Shown here in pieces: positions 51,784 through 64,000 of a stretch of DNA of 64,000 bases (positions within the stretch are counted from its first letter, which is position 1; each line of letters begins with the position of its first letter). Below the pieces are notes generated by a model. That model ran no database searches. It worked only from the letters and a program-made list of their open reading frames with translations, and was not told the DNA's origin. Origin of the DNA: Hygrophila difformis (taxonomy: Eukaryota > Streptophyta > Magnoliopsida > Lamiales > Acanthaceae); NCBI GenBank assembly GCA_030278955.1, contig JAOANR010000011.1, forward strand, positions 34,166,403-34,230,402. The letters are read 5' to 3'. The position numbers and the translations under genes were made by a program.

Positions 51784-54208
51784 AGAATCCTCTCTTCTAT
51801 TTAACCCCAAAAATTCTGATTTCTTAACCTCTATTATATTGCAAAAACTCACATCTTAATCCCACTGATTAAGATGTAATATCCCAGAATTGCAGTATAA
51901 GGCGTTATGCTGCCAAAATTTTGATTCTCCATTTCCCATCATTTAATTAATTGAACCCTCTAGTCAGTAATGATTAATGATCATAATTAGCAATAATTAA
52001 ATCACTAATTGTTATGATCAAAGGATCTTTGTTCAATTGTCATTAAAACATTTTTCTATAAACAAAACCATGATGCCTTAAACAGATAATCCGGACTGTA
52101 ATTAATTATGGTAGGAGGGATTATTTAAGCCATCAATTATGGATTGATTCCATAACCTTGCATGAGAAACCAATGTCTCTCATACAAGTTCTTATCTTTA
52201 TTTTATTTTGTTTTCTTTTGTCTTTTGCGTATTGTGTGTAACAATTAGTAAAGAATACATCAGACTAATGTTGGCGGGTATTCCCTCACGGATAACTAGC
52301 TCGTATTCTGGGTATTAGTTACTAAGTGTTATTTTGCATGGTCTGGATGGCAGTCAGTGGAAGCCTTGGCGGTTCTTCCATCCGTGATTATAATAGCTGC
52401 TCAGCTGACTCCTATCCAGATACAGTTTTATTTTACTCATCTTAATTTCCAAACCCAAATTCTAATCTGGAGTGTGAATCAGTCAACATCTGTCAATGCT
52501 GACTAATGATCATTACAGAAAAGAAGCATGTAGATTTTTATCTGAATTCACAGACAGTAGAGGCCCAACTGGCATTGACACTGCCATTGTAGGGTCTAAG
52601 CTGTCTAAATTCGCTCCATCCGAGTAATTGGGAAATTGGACAGTAGATGTTTACAGTCCACCCGATTATTCTGACATTTCTTTGGTCCTCTGACCACCTC
52701 ATGTTTGTGTTTCACCTTCTGTCTAGACCCGCCAGTATATTTTGGGTCAATTCATTTTACACTTCATTATATCCGTATGCATGCTACTATTATGTAATTA
52801 ACGTGGTCTATAATATTTTGGGATCCTTCCTTTGGACAGTAGAAGTCTCGATTTTAAAACAGATATTGCGCATTAAATTTCCAACAAAGATTCTTTTATA
52901 AAATCCGGATCTGAGTAAGGGATAAATTCTTCAGTTATGACTAGTTCAAATTCTGTCAAGGGTTGATTTTGGGAAATTAGAAGCAGAGTCAGCGATTAGG
53001 TCTCATCTAGACTGAAAGGATCTGTGTTTTAATTGAGAGTCTAGTACCTGTTTAGGGAATGGTTTTCAGATTCATTATTTTCCAAAATTACTGTTTGTTG
53101 GGAATCTGAGATTAAATATTACACCGAGATGGGGTCCACTTGGACTCAAATACAGTGTAGTAAATAATCTTAGAGGAACAACACCCAGGCCTTGGTTATT
53201 TTCTAAGATAGGGTTGAGTTTTCTTTCAACTGCTATCCTCTTCTGCCAAAGCCTATTTTTGAGTCCTGAGTGAGTGCATCCGGAATGAATTAATTCATTA
53301 GTTCATTTCATTAGTTTGTATCTCATAACCACCCGGAAGGAAGTGAACACACGAGTAGTTCACCGAGAGCCGGGAATTCTTGATCCATACCCGGTCATTC
53401 TGACTGGGGGCTTTCTTTTACTACCAGGGTCAGACCTTCAAAACCTCCGAGCGATAGGATTTTAAATGCTTTCTTTAATGCTTTCTTTTAAATGCTTTCG
53501 TTAGAGGTCACTCGGTTGTGTTGAGAGTTGTGTAACTGCTACTAGGATTGATAGTTAAGGGATAGTTCAGGTTTGATTAGAATCTTTGGGTGTGACATGG
53601 GAGAATGATAGTAGTACTTGGCAATTCAATATATGATCTGTCAGGTGTTGCTTATCCACCACAGATGAAATAACATACCCTGGCCAGGGCAGTTACAAAT
53701 CGGTGGTATCTTGGAATTTGCGGTCTTAAGAACATGTAAACTCGTGCTGCAAGTACCTGTCTGTTAAAGGGAACGTAGTACTGAGAGCATGAGATCTGTG
53801 TATTAAAATGGAAGTTTAATTATGCCTTATCTAAATCTTGTCCAATTTTTATTCTTTTCTTCATGTCCCTTCTGTCCACACTGTGAATCAGCTTCATAGC
53901 TAACATAGTGTAAATTTTCATTGCTTTTATAGATAGTATTTATCGCATTCTTAGAATAACTTTACCCGCTTTTTAGAATAGAATTCATGTGCTTTGTAGA
54001 ATAGATTTAAGTGCTTTTGTAATCTAGTTTAAATTCAGTCAGTAGATGATTAATCACTTTTCAAACCAATTGGAGCAATACGAGTGGAAAATCTAGTAAA
54101 ACGACATGGGCCCTGCTTCCATCGCACATCCTCCAGTGAACGATCCGGTCCTACTATAAATTACTGAAATTTTTGACACCGTGCGCTTTCGGGCCACAGT
54201 TTCTTAAC

Positions 54209-54600
54209 ACGAGTAATAAAAACGTGACAACCTATAAATATATCCCTAATCCCAACTCCGCCTTCATAAATTGGTTTCATTAAATAAAATTGAACACCAG
54301 GATTATGATTTTTCAGAAAATACTCATGTAGTGGGAACTTGTCAAAAGTTTCATGGCAAGGATCTTCAAGGCACGAAATTGTGAAAAGTTTCATGCCGGG
54401 GAGGTCCATAACGCCGTTTGAACTCAAAGTTTCCCCTCATGAGTAATAAAAAGTGAAATATATCCTTAAACCCCTTCCCATAAATCATAACTCTTTTCAT
54501 TTAATAAATTTAACCTGGGATATTTTAGAAAATAGTCGTGTGACGAAATTGTCAAAAAGTTTCATGGCGCCGTTGCCGGGGAGGATGCAGCGCCGTTTTA
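54209..54600 (+). repeat. Tandem duplication around the PBS of element G
   Basis: Two degenerate units begin GAGTAATAAAAA..GTGA, pass through an ATTAAATAAA stretch and end in GTCAAAAGTTTCATG plus PBS-like sequence (54343-54370, 54374-54410, 54551-54583). A third, more decayed unit may follow to ~54710. Only the copy at 54565 has a full PBS. Confidence 0.6.
54565..54582 (+). other. Primer-binding site of element G (tRNA-Asp)
   Basis: TGGCGCCGTTGCCGGGGA, the usual Athila-type PBS complementary to the 3' end of tRNA-Asp. Confidence 0.85.
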
Positions 54601-54723
54601 TTAGAGAATTACATTACTCATTGCTCCTAGTTAGCTTATACATATAAATATAAATATTTACCTTCAAAACCAATTCTAACCTGGGGATTGTACATGTACC
54701 GTCATTATTGAAGCCGTTGTTCT

Positions 54724-55606
54724 ATGCAAAGGAGGAAGCAGACGCCAGCCGAAATCCTGTATAACGCAGAGATAGAAAAGACAGCTCGACGTCTTAGGTC
54801 GGAGACTAAACGAAGACAGGATCGGGAAAGACAGGCACTACTTTCACCGAGCACCAGTAGCGACATATCCGATATGGCAAACCCTGACCTTCCTCCGATC
54901 ATCCCACCCAACCCACCACTCCACAACATTGAGGAAGACCCCGAGGATGCTGATAACGATGATTTGGATGATCCCCCGCCTCAGATCATACAAGGAGGCG
55001 GGAACCCACCAAACATTAAATAGCAACACTTCGAGGCACCTCCTCCCAACCCGAACCCCCAAAACCCACCAAATAACCAAAACCACCAAAACTTCCAAAA
55101 CCAGCAAAATCAGCAGTACCAGAATCCCCATCAGAATCCCCCGAATCCTAATGACTTCAATGATCCTAGGAACTATTATATGCATCAGAACTACTACCCA
55201 CAACAATATCAAGGAGGGGTTGAGAACAATCAACAAGCAGCAGCCGCTGACTACATGCAGCCAATCTTAGAGCCATATTTGAACATTCCTGGACAAGCTC
55301 CATTCTTGGCCAGGAATTTCGAATTAAAGCCGGCCCTCATCAATCTTGTTCAGAGCAACCAGTTCGCAGGGGCAAGTCATGAAGATCCCCATGATCACCT
55401 GCAGACGTTCCTAGAGTTGTGTGATACTATCAAGAACCAGAATGTATCCGCTAACACCATTCGATTAAGGCTGTTTCCTTTCTCTCTAACTAGCGGAGCA
55501 CGAACATGGTACAAATCACTGCCCGTAAATCAGAAGTCCACATGGGAAGACGTGATCAGAAATTTCCTAACGAAATACTTCTCGGGGTCCAAGGTGGATG
55601 AATGCC
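54724..55606 (+). pseudogene. Athila-type gag, one stop and interrupted by element F
   Basis: The frame starts MQRRKQTPAEILYNAEIEK, has a TAG at 55021-55023, then continues in the same frame through an Asn/Gln/Pro-rich part to the gag domain (FELKPALINLVQSNQF, HLQTFLELCDTIK, LRLFPFSLTSGARTWY, FLTKYF). Element F cuts it at 55607. It would form the particle shell; here it cannot be made in full. Confidence 0.82.
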
Positions 55607-58208
55607 TGTAACACCCCGGTTTTTGGATACCCAGGTCGGGATGTCACCGCCACATCTCCCTAGTAAGACACGGTTTCTCCGAGCTTACTAAAGAGATGCA
55701 AGGCTAGGTATTGCAGTATTTAAAACATTTTAAGCATTCAAAATAGCCCATACAATATAATTCGAAAATAATAATAGCATAGCGCAGCGGAAATATTTAG
55801 TTTAGTACAATATCGCAGCGGAAAATATAAAAGGGGCCGACATGGCCAAAACACGGGTTAAACAGGCCCGTTCATAATATAGTCTAAGTACGAAATTTAA
55901 AAGCAAAATAAGTGTTCCCCAAAATCCCATGCATGAATCGTGCTCACACATGCTCATTCCACATATTCTGTAAGGAAAGGAATAAAAATGGTTTTGGTCA
56001 GCAAAATTGCTGAGTAAGTTAACACATGCATGATCGTAGGGTTTTAAAGCCATAAATTTAATAATTTAACAAAGCATGATAATAACATAATATTTAATTT
56101 CATCTAATCCATATCCAATAGCATAATTTATCTCAGGGCTCTATTTAATGACACATATCACATGGTTTAATCATAAAAGCCATACTTTAAATAAAGCATT
56201 TAAATAATTTAATTGGACAACAACATAATTTAATCTAATTTAATTTAGTTTAGAATCCCCATTACATTCCCGATTTTGTATTTCAAGGTTTCACGATAAA
56301 ATCGCGATGTCAACAAGTTTAGCCGGTAGCCCGGCGGCCGCAACCGTATCAGCCATACCCAGTACCACTCCGGAGCCTCGGGAAACCCATACGGATATTC
56401 ACGAGAGTGTAGGCTCTATATTTCGCCGTTTAGGCAATCCATATCTCAAGTTTAGCGCGCGGGGTCACCATCGTCCATTACGGCACGAAGTGAATCGTTA
56501 GGGGGCACCCTGCAGAGCACTCACCCCTAATTTTAATCTATCAAGTTTGTAAGGGGATTTAATTTTTAAAATCTGACTTCAATTGTATTTATTTAGAAAT
56601 AATATCTCAACTCGTTTCAACCCTAACGGTTAATTCCATGTTTCAACAAGATTTCAAGATTTCGTTTCGGTAAATCACAGTTTACTCCAAAATTCGTCTA
56701 AAATCAGATTTAATTCCGAAATTTCCAAACTTTCATATCTGACTCAGAAACATCAAGATCTACAACTTTCGTGTTTTAACTTTTTCAATCCGAGATACCT
56801 AAGTAGGTCAAAATTGCCAATTTTCGCATAAGAACAAATCTGTCCGAGTTTAATGCATCACAGTTTAAAGATTTCGAATTCTACCATAGCAATTCAACTC
56901 CAAATTTAATGAAATTTGACAGAGATCATCTTAAGACATTTATCTACAACTTTCATGTTCGGCCAAAGATCTAAAACAGCCTAGATCCTATGTCAAAAAC
57001 GTGATCAAGATCATTCCTAAGTTCTGTCCAAGATTTCAAGATCTAGATTTAAACAGCTCGGTTTCAATGGGTTTTCGCATATCAGATCAATTCCAAAAAT
57101 TCTTAAAAATTTAAAGTAGCTAGATCTAAGTCTTAGGAACGTTTTTCGTGTTTTACGTTTTTCCGTTTGAGTTCGTTTTAAGGTTCGGAAAAATTCAACA
57201 AATCTGTTGCGCCGATAGAAAGTAATAGTTGACAGATTTTCGGTTTCTTGTTAATCTTTTAGTTTTGAATGTTTTAATTCATCCCAAAACCATGTAAGAG
57301 TTAACTTACAGTGTCTATGAACGTCGGGGATGTCTAGTTCGGAGGCGTGGCTTCCAGATCACCGTTTCTCCTCTCCGTTCGTCGGGTTCTACGATCTAGA
57401 TTCAATACGGGGTGTAGAAAGAAAAGAACCGAAGTTAGAATCCATTTTCGGATTGAAACTTGAAGAGATTTATCGAACCAGAGCTTACCACAACGTTTGG
57501 AGATCCTTGGATTTTTGTCCAAAGCTGCTACCTCCGTTTGGTGCTATCCGTCGACTCCGAATTTAGGGTTTCGAACGTATAGAAGGTGGTAGGGTTTTGT
57601 AAACTTGTTTGGGGCTCCCAAGGGGCTTATTTATAGATTTCTCAATCCCTAGGGCGTCCAACATCTGACCTAAAGGTCTTGGGTCGAGAGATGTTCAACC
57701 GAAAGTCGAAAAATCCGCGTTCGGGCGAGAGATTCACGCAACAAACGAATCTGTGGGGTGGCGCGGTCGTGGCGCGCTGTTTCACCTTCCACCGCACGGC
57801 CACCGCGCGGCAATCGCCTGGACTTCGGTCCGGGCGGGTCGTGCGATCCGTCGTGCCTTTCCGCCTCTCTTTCGGGTTTCTATCCCTCTATGCTCCCGAA
57901 TTCCGATTCCCGGGGTATATTCGGGTTTCTACTTTCTCTCTAAATTTATTCTTAGTCTAATTGGATGTTTGGACTTGAATCCTCGAGTTCATTAGTGTCG
58001 GGTTTCGGTGTACAATTTATTTTCCTTTAATAATTCTTTTCATTTAATTAAATTCCTTTTTGAGTTAAAATCCCATTTCTCATTTCCTTATCTTTATTTA
58101 TTTATTCATTTGCTGGATTCATTTATTTATTTATGGTATTTATTTTATTTATTATTTATTTATTTAATTACTGTTTTATTTTATGATGGAAAATTCACGG
58201 GTATTACA
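55607..58208 (-). repeat. 3' LTR of element F
   Basis: 2602 bp, TGTAACACCCCGG to GGGTATTACA. TATA box CTATAAATAA at 57636-57627; predicted intron 57309-55968 with hairpin TCAGCA/TGCTGA at 55998-56013; GC-rich block ~57755-57850. More diverged from the C LTRs than those are from each other. Confidence 0.95.
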
Positions 58209-58247
58209 GTCTACCCTCCTTAAGAATCAACTTCGTCCTCGAAGTTG
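58209..58247 (-). other. Polypurine tract and adjacent hairpin (element F)
   Basis: Same arrangement as in C: CTTAAGGAGGGTAGAC at the LTR, hairpin CAACTTCG/CGAAGTTG at 58228-58247. The second tract is at ~58408-58424 beside the pol stop. Confidence 0.7.
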
Positions 58248-58431
58248 TGTTTCGGCTTTTCTCGTGCTAAGGTCTTGTGTTTGTTTTATTGTTTTGTGAC
58301 TGAACTTAGAATTAAAACTTCTAAGCTGCCTACGTACCCGGTAAAGGGATCAAGCCATAACGTAGTTCAAAAGTTTACAAAAATGCACGAAAAGTAGGTG
58401 GTATCACATCCTCTCCCCCTTAAGATTGCAG

Positions 58432-61400
58432 TTATGTCCCCATAACTGTGTCGGTATCGGTTTGGAACAACGTCGGGTAACGTTCTCTCATGTCGGATTC
58501 TACATCCCAAGTTGCCGTCTCACTTTCGTGGTTTGACCAAAGAACCTTGATCATTTTGACGGTTTTGTTCCTCGTTACTCGTTCCTTAGTGTCAAGAATA
58601 CGTACTGGGACTTCTTCGTAAGTCAAATCTTCATCGAGCTCAATTATCTCCGGTTGAAGTACATGTGTCGGGTCCGGCACATACTTCTTTAGTTGCGAGA
58701 CATGGAAGACATTATGAACTCTATCTAAGTGTGGCGGTAAAGCCAATCGGTAGGCTAGAGTTCCGACTCGTTCTAGAATTTCGTAAGGTCCTATGTATCG
58801 AGGACTTAACTTCCCTCGTTTGCCAAAGCGCATCACCCCCTTCATGGGTGATATCTTTAGCATGACCCTATCTCCCACTTGGAATTCTAGGTCTCGTCGT
58901 CTCACGTCGGCATAACTCTTTTGACGGTCTTGTGCGGCTTTCATCTTCCCTTGAATCACTTTGATTTGTTGAGCCATGTCTTCGATAAGTTGTGGTCCCA
59001 CTACCACGGACTTATCGTTTTCTTCCCAGCTCAATGGGCTTCGGCACTTTCGTCCATACAACGCCTCGAAAGGTGCCATGCCGATACTAGCATGGTAGCT
59101 ATTATTATAAGAAAACTCAATCAAGGGTAAATGAGATTCCCAATTCCCTTTGAATTCCAACACGCATGCTCTCAGCATGTCTTCTAGTGTTTGGATTGTC
59201 CTCTCGGTTTGTCCATCCGTCATCGGGTGGAATGCGGTGCTCATTTTGATTTGAGTACCGAGAGCTTTTTGTAACTCTGTCCAGAAATGAGAGACAAATC
59301 TACTGTCTCTATCGGAAATGATATCATGTGGTACTCCATGTCGTCGTACCACATTATCAATGTAGGCTCGGGCCAATTGGTCCATAGTCCACGTGTCTTT
59401 CATTGGGATAAATATGACTGTCTTCGTTAGCCTATCCACAATCACCCAAATCTTATTCATGCCTTTAGGTGATCGGGGTAATCCCGAGACAAAGTCCATT
59501 GAGATGCTATCCCACTTCCAACTTGGAATCTCTAGTGGTTGCATCAATCCTAAGGGTTTATGTCGCACTGCCTTAACCTTTTGGCAGGTGAGACATCTTG
59601 CCACGAAGTTCGCGACTTCCTTCTTCATTCCCGGCCACCAATAGATCTTCTTCAGATTTTTGTATAGCTTGTCACCTCCGGGATGTACGGAATATGGCGT
59701 GTTGTGCCCTTCCTCCATCAACCTTTGCTTCAATTCGGCACATTTAAGAGGCACACACCACCTCCCTTTGAAACGGATGCTTCCGTCCTGGTGGACAGCA
59801 AATCCTATTGCCTTTCCTTCGGCAATATACCCTTTTATCTTCTCGAGTTTCGGGTTGCCCGGTTGAGCGAGTCGAATCTCGTCCAATATGGGAGTTTTTA
59901 CGACCATGGCATTGACCGTTTCTCTCACTGTGCCAGGATGCACAAGTTCTAACTCCAATCTTGCCAAATCCATGTACAATGCCGGCGGAATTACCAACGA
60001 GTTTGTCACGTGTTGGGTTTTCCGACTTAGGGCATCGGCTACCACATTCGCCTTCCCCTCGTGGTATGCTATCTCTAAATCGTAGTCTTTAATAAGTTCC
60101 AACCACCTTCGCTGTCTCAAATTCAACTCCTTCTGAGTGAATATATATTTCAAGCTTTTGTGGTCGGTGAACATTCGACACTTCCGCCCATAAAGATAAT
60201 GTCTCCATATCTTTAGAGCGAAAACGACCGCTGCCAACTCCAGGTCGTGGGTCGGATAATTTTCCTCGTGGGGTTTTAGTTGGCGTGATGCATAGGCTAC
60301 GACTCTCGAGTCTTGCATCAAGACACAACCTAAACCTTCCTTCGAATCATCGCTATATACTTCGAAGTCACCATTCTCTGATGGTAATGTTAATACGGGT
60401 GTGGTTGTGAGTCGTTTCTTCAGCTCTTGAAACGCAGTCTCACACGCTTCGGTCCACTCGTATTTTGCTCCTTTCTTCAGTAGCTGGGTCAAAGGACGTG
60501 CAATCCTTGAAAAGTCCTTCACGAATCGTCTATAATATCCGGCTAATCCAAGGAAACTCCTTATTTCCGTTGGACTTTTCGGAGTTGCCCATTCAGTTAC
60601 GGCAGAGACTTTTGCCGGATCCACTGATACTCCATCAGCGGATACTATGTGTCCGAGGAATGCCACTACTTTCAGCCAGAAGTCACATTTGGACAATTTG
60701 CCGTATAGCTGATTTCTTCGCAAGATTTCCAACACTTGATGTAAGTGTTTTGCATGCTCCTCCTCGCTCTTCGAGTAGATCAGGATGTCGTCGATGAACA
60801 CTACGACGCACTGATCTAACAATTCTCGGAACACGTTGTTCATGAGATTCATGAACATGGCCGGAGCATTTGTTAACCCGAAGGATAACACTGTGAACTC
60901 GTAATGGCCATATCGCGTTCGAAATGCCGTCTTCGGAATGTCCTTCTCGGCGATCCTCAATTGATGATACCCAGATCGCAAATCGATCTTCGAGAATACT
61001 GAAGCTCCCTTCAGTTGATCAAACAGATCCTCTATTCTCGGTAGGGGGTATTTATTCTTAATGGTCACTTGGTTTAGTCCTCAGTAATCTATGCAAAGAC
61101 GTAGTCCTCCGTCTTTCTTCTTGACAAATAAAACCGGTGCTCCCCAAGGGGACGTACTCGGTCTTATGTAGCCTTTTCCCAATAGTTCCTCGAGTTGTTC
61201 CTTTAACTCCTTCATTTCCAGTGGTGCCATCCGGTACGGAGCCTTCGAGACAGGCTCTGTCCCCGGAATGAGATCTATGGTGAATTCAAGATCTCTCTCA
61301 GGTGGCATGCCCGGAACGTCTTCAGGGAACACGTCCGGGTATTCTCTTACCACTGGTATGCTATCAACCTTGTTCTCTTCCGCCTCAAGGTTGTGCACAT

Positions 61401-63162
61401 AGCACGCATATAGTTCATACCCCTTACGCATCAAGTTACTTAGTTTAAGTGCACTAACGATTTTGTTACTTTTCTTAGGGGGCTGAGAGTAAAAGATAAC
61501 TCTCTTTCCCCTACTTTTTGACAAGCTGATCTTTTGCTTTTGGCATTCGATCACCGCTTTATACTGGGATAGCCAATCCATCCCCAGTATGATGTCAAAG
61601 TCTCTTAAGTTAAATTCTACCAAGTTCGCGAAGAATTCTACGTTCTTTATCACTACAGGAATTCCGTTGTATCGTTTAGAGCAAGACACTACTTCTCCAG
61701 AAGGCAATTGAATTCCTAAGCTAATTCTCTCGCACTTAGGTAGATCTAACTCAGGCACTATCCTTGATGCTATAATTGAGCAACTAGCTCCAGAATCAAA
61801 TAGAACTCTCAGGGACGTATTCAACACATAAAATGTACCTGCCATCATTTCTCCTTGCGCAGGCACGTCCGCTTGGTTTACCACATTGAGCCTCCCCACA
61901 GGGCGTCCTTGGTTGCCCTGCTGATTCGCGTTCTGCTGCTGGTTTTGCTGTTGGTTTTGATTCTGCGGGGGCGGAGGTCGTTGGTTCTGGTTCTGGTTTT
62001 GCGGCCTATTTTGAGGGGGTCTGTAACCTTGGTTATTCCCGTTTCGCCCGTTTTGATTTTGAGGCTGTTCTTGCCCCGCGACCAAATCGTCCCTCTTCGT
62101 TATGTTCTCGAGCCTAGTTCGGCAATCCCGTCGAACGTGACCCATTCGACCGCATCGGTAACAGGCGCCTTGTTGCGGGCATCCCCTTGCCAGATGTGGT
62201 CGTCCACATCGCGGGCAAGGCGGTACCGGATCTTCTTGGTTGAACCTCCTCCCAGTGTTGTTTTGCTGGGGCCTATTCGACCCTCTGCACTGCTCGTTCC
62301 TCCCAGTGTTGTTCTCGTTTCTTGAGTCTCGGCTTCTCTTGTCTTGAGGACCCCTGCTGGACTCCCCACTCACCCTTCTTTTCAGCTGCTGCACGCGTGC
62401 CACCGCTACGGCGCGATCGTATACGGCTTGCAAATCGGGGTAGTGTACCCCCGCGATCACCTCGCGCACAGACAGGTTTAGTCCCATCTCGAACTTCTGT
62501 GCCTTTTCCGCATCAGTGGGCACTAGCCTTGGTGCGAACCTCACCAGCTCCTTGAAGCGTGTGTAGTATTCCTGCACCGTTTGGCTTCCTTGCTTCAGCG
62601 ACAGGAACTCTTCGTACATGGCAGCTTTAGTACTCAAGGGATAGAATCGATCCCTGAGTAGTTCCATCATCTCCATCCATGAGTAGGGCTCGTCATCTTC
62701 AGTCAGTTTGGCTTGCGTTGCTTGCCACCAGTCGTCCGCTTCGCCTCCCAAGTAGTATGAAGCGACATGTACCCTTTCTCCTTCCGGACATTTGACCGCT
62801 CCCAGCAGCTTGTCAAAAGTCCGGATCCATTCCTCCAGTTTAGCTGGATCCTCCTCACCAGCGTAGTGGGGCGGCTGGTAAGGATTCACCATCGCCAGGT
62901 AGTTAGGGCGAGCTTGGGGCGGAGGTACCGCCGCAGCTTGACCCTGGTTGACTTGCGCGTTCCCGAGCACAATCAACACTTCCTCTATCGTCCTAAGACG
63001 ATCGCCCACATTGTTCGGTGCGGGGGCGTCCTGCGCACCTTGGGGCTGTTCCTCATCAGGTTGGATTGGTTCAGTGACGTTTGGTGGTGTTTCAGTAGGT
63101 GTTTCAGTGGTGGTTTGGGGGGCGGGTTGGGTTCTGCCTCTTCCCCTTCCTCTGGGTGCCAT
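58432..63162 (-). pseudogene. Gag-pol polyprotein of element F, one internal stop
   Basis: The frame runs from ATG 63160-63162 ([10 protein letters not shown]) to TAA 58432-58434 with a single break: TGA at 61081-61083, where C has CGG, at the start of RT (after RLCIDY). Gag, both zinc knuckles and the protease DSG precede the break; RT FIDD, RNase H, the HHCC and D,D35E integrase and a complete chromodomain ([17 protein letters not shown]) follow. So F lacks RT in its reading frame while C lacks only the chromodomain end. Both changes to TGA include a C-to-T at a CpG, as expected from methylated silent DNA. Confidence 0.92.
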
Positions 63163-63425
63163 TCTGGTACAAATATGATAGATTAGGGCTGGTGAATTTA
63201 GCATATAGTCTAAGCAATTTCTATAAATGTATATGTGTGTAGCAATTTAGCACGTGGTGCTTTGTTCGAATTAAGAAGCATACGACGCCTCGGGGGTTTT
63301 ATTTTAAAATTTCCCTTTCGATTTAAAAAAAAATAAATAAACCGGCCATTTTATTTCCTCAAAAGAAATTTTAGTACAAAAGTAGAAATATTTTTCTAGC
63401 AAAACAATGTCTAACAATAGAATCT

Positions 63426-63761
63426 CTAGTGCCTCATGACGTCTCCCGGTGGGGTAGCAGGATCTTCCTCCGGATCTTCCTCCTCCGAACTCGGCGGTAG
63501 TAGGTCGTCAAAGATAGTGTTTCAGTCTTGCCCGTGGGCATCGATGTATTCTTTTAGTATTAAGTTTTGTGTAGTGAGGGTTTGGACTTGGCGCTCGAGT
63601 TGGTTTATGCGGTGATGATCCGCCTCTCTCAAGTTGCCCATGTGATGTAAATTGGCCTCCAACTGAGCCATACGGTTTTTCATTTGTTGTATGGTTTGTT
63701 GGGTGTCAAGGTGAGCGTTCATCATCTTGATCATCAACTGCATCATGTCTTGACTAGCCAT
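63426..63761 (-). pseudogene. Leader coiled-coil ORF of element F, one internal stop
   Basis: 111 codons from ATG 63759-63761 to TAG 63426-63428 with TGA at 63522-63524. The N-terminal Met-rich helix (MMQLMIKMMNAH) and coiled coil are intact; the acidic tail is behind the stop. The matching C copy is broken elsewhere. Confidence 0.65.
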
Positions 63762-63784
63762 CTAGCGCAAGCAAGAGATCTAAG

Positions 63785-63935
63785 TTAATATTCGCCAAGA
63801 TTCTAAGTTCAATTCGCCAAGATTCTAGGTTCGAGTTTCCAAGATTCTAAGTTCAAGTTTCGCCAAGATGCTAAGTTCAAGTTTCGCCAAGATTCTAAGT
63901 TCAAGTTTCCAAGATTCTAAGTTCATAGCAGAGAT
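63785..63935 (-). repeat. Minisatellite in the leader of element F
   Basis: Units with core CCAAGATTCTAAGTTCAAG as in C (40985-41125), with one unit shortened. It lies between the leader ORF and the expected PBS. Confidence 0.8.
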
Positions 63936-64000
63936 GCAACATGCATATGCAAATGATATTTCCCCCCAATAATAATTTAATGCACCATATATATATTTTT

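Larger units (their letters stand above)
49476..54564 (+). repeat. 5' LTR of element G (~5.1 kb)
   Basis: Starts TGTGAAACC where E's gag breaks off and ends before the PBS at 54565. It has a TATA box (TATAAATATG, 50605-50614), one inverted-repeat array upstream of it and another downstream. No reading frame in it looks like a real gene. The right border is uncertain because the last 400 bp hold repeated PBS-like sequence, and the true LTR might end nearer 54180. Confidence 0.65.
49476..55606 (+). mobile_element. Element G: Athila-type Ty3/gypsy element, left part
   Basis: A very long LTR, a PBS matching tRNA-Asp (54565-54582) and an Athila-type gag mark this element. It was inserted in E's gag remnant and is itself interrupted by F at 55607. 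The rest (pol, 3' LTR) should lie right of the window. Confidence 0.8.
55607..64000 (-). mobile_element. Element F: sister copy of C, right end outside the window
   Basis: 3' LTR 55607-58208, PPT region, gag-pol 58432-63162, leader ORF 63426-63761 and minisatellite, all in the order of C and highly similar. The left target flank is ATGCC (55602-55606). PBS and 5' LTR should follow after 64000. Confidence 0.93.

Noticed and set aside
55802..56053. 83-codon minus-strand frame in the F LTR
   Set aside because: Spans the predicted acceptor region in element sense, but the matching frames in A and C are interrupted, so no conserved protein.

Overview
This is nuclear DNA from a flowering plant, most likely a eudicot (an asterid is only a guess). 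The evidence is stacked LTR retrotransposons of plant Ty3/gypsy clades (chromovirus, Athila-type and a Tat-like element), a Ty1/copia remnant, a Stowaway-type MITE, and a broken plant protein-kinase gene with GT-AG introns. There are no bacterial features, rRNA genes or tRNA genes. Almost all recognisable coding sequence belongs to retrotransposons.

Layout. 1-1853: end of a chromovirus LTR in + orientation (copy A). 2202-10437: a complete but decayed Ty3/gypsy element on the - strand with TSD CTTGT. 10534-10723: a Stowaway-type MITE. 10949-14107: promoter and 5' exons of a frameshifted kinase-like gene, then unassigned possible exons. 14108-17436: mostly unassigned sequence. 17437-19160: a long inverted repeat. 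19205-20800: the 3' end of a decayed copia element with its LTR. 21171-21336: a minisatellite.

21339 to the right edge is a nest built in one outer Tat-like element H (+). Element B (21765-31422, TSD TCTGG) sits in H's 5' LTR. Element C (32804-43951, TSD GTTAC) sits in H's gag. Element D enters H's gag again at 44083, E enters D at 46055, the Athila-type element G enters E at 49476, and F, a sister copy of C, enters G's gag at 55607 and runs off the window. The chain H>D>E>G>F is five levels deep. The right halves of F, G, E, D and H should lie beyond base 64000.

C and F each carry one nearly intact gag-pol reading frame (gag, two zinc knuckles, protease, RT, RNase H, D,D35E integrase, chromodomain), spoiled by a single, different stop codon. 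A small coiled-coil ORF lies between PBS and gag in B, C and F. B has lost gag-pol except its C-terminal end and instead carries an oppositely oriented, intron-containing gene for a plant-transposon-type protein.

The most unusual signal is in the LTRs of A-F. Each LTR, in element sense, has a GTAAGTTA donor and a pyrimidine-tract-AG acceptor 1.2-1.5 kb apart, downstream of the TATA box where one is visible. Just before the acceptor is a short hairpin whose sequence changes between families while its pairing is kept. About 300-375 nt upstream of the acceptor sits a structured block. In B it is seven hairpins with a constant loop and co-varying stems. In E it is six hairpins shaped like a tRNA T-arm with B-box matches. 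The two other LTR families in the window also contain CpG-rich inverted-repeat arrays. All of this is read by eye; no alignment, folding or search was run.
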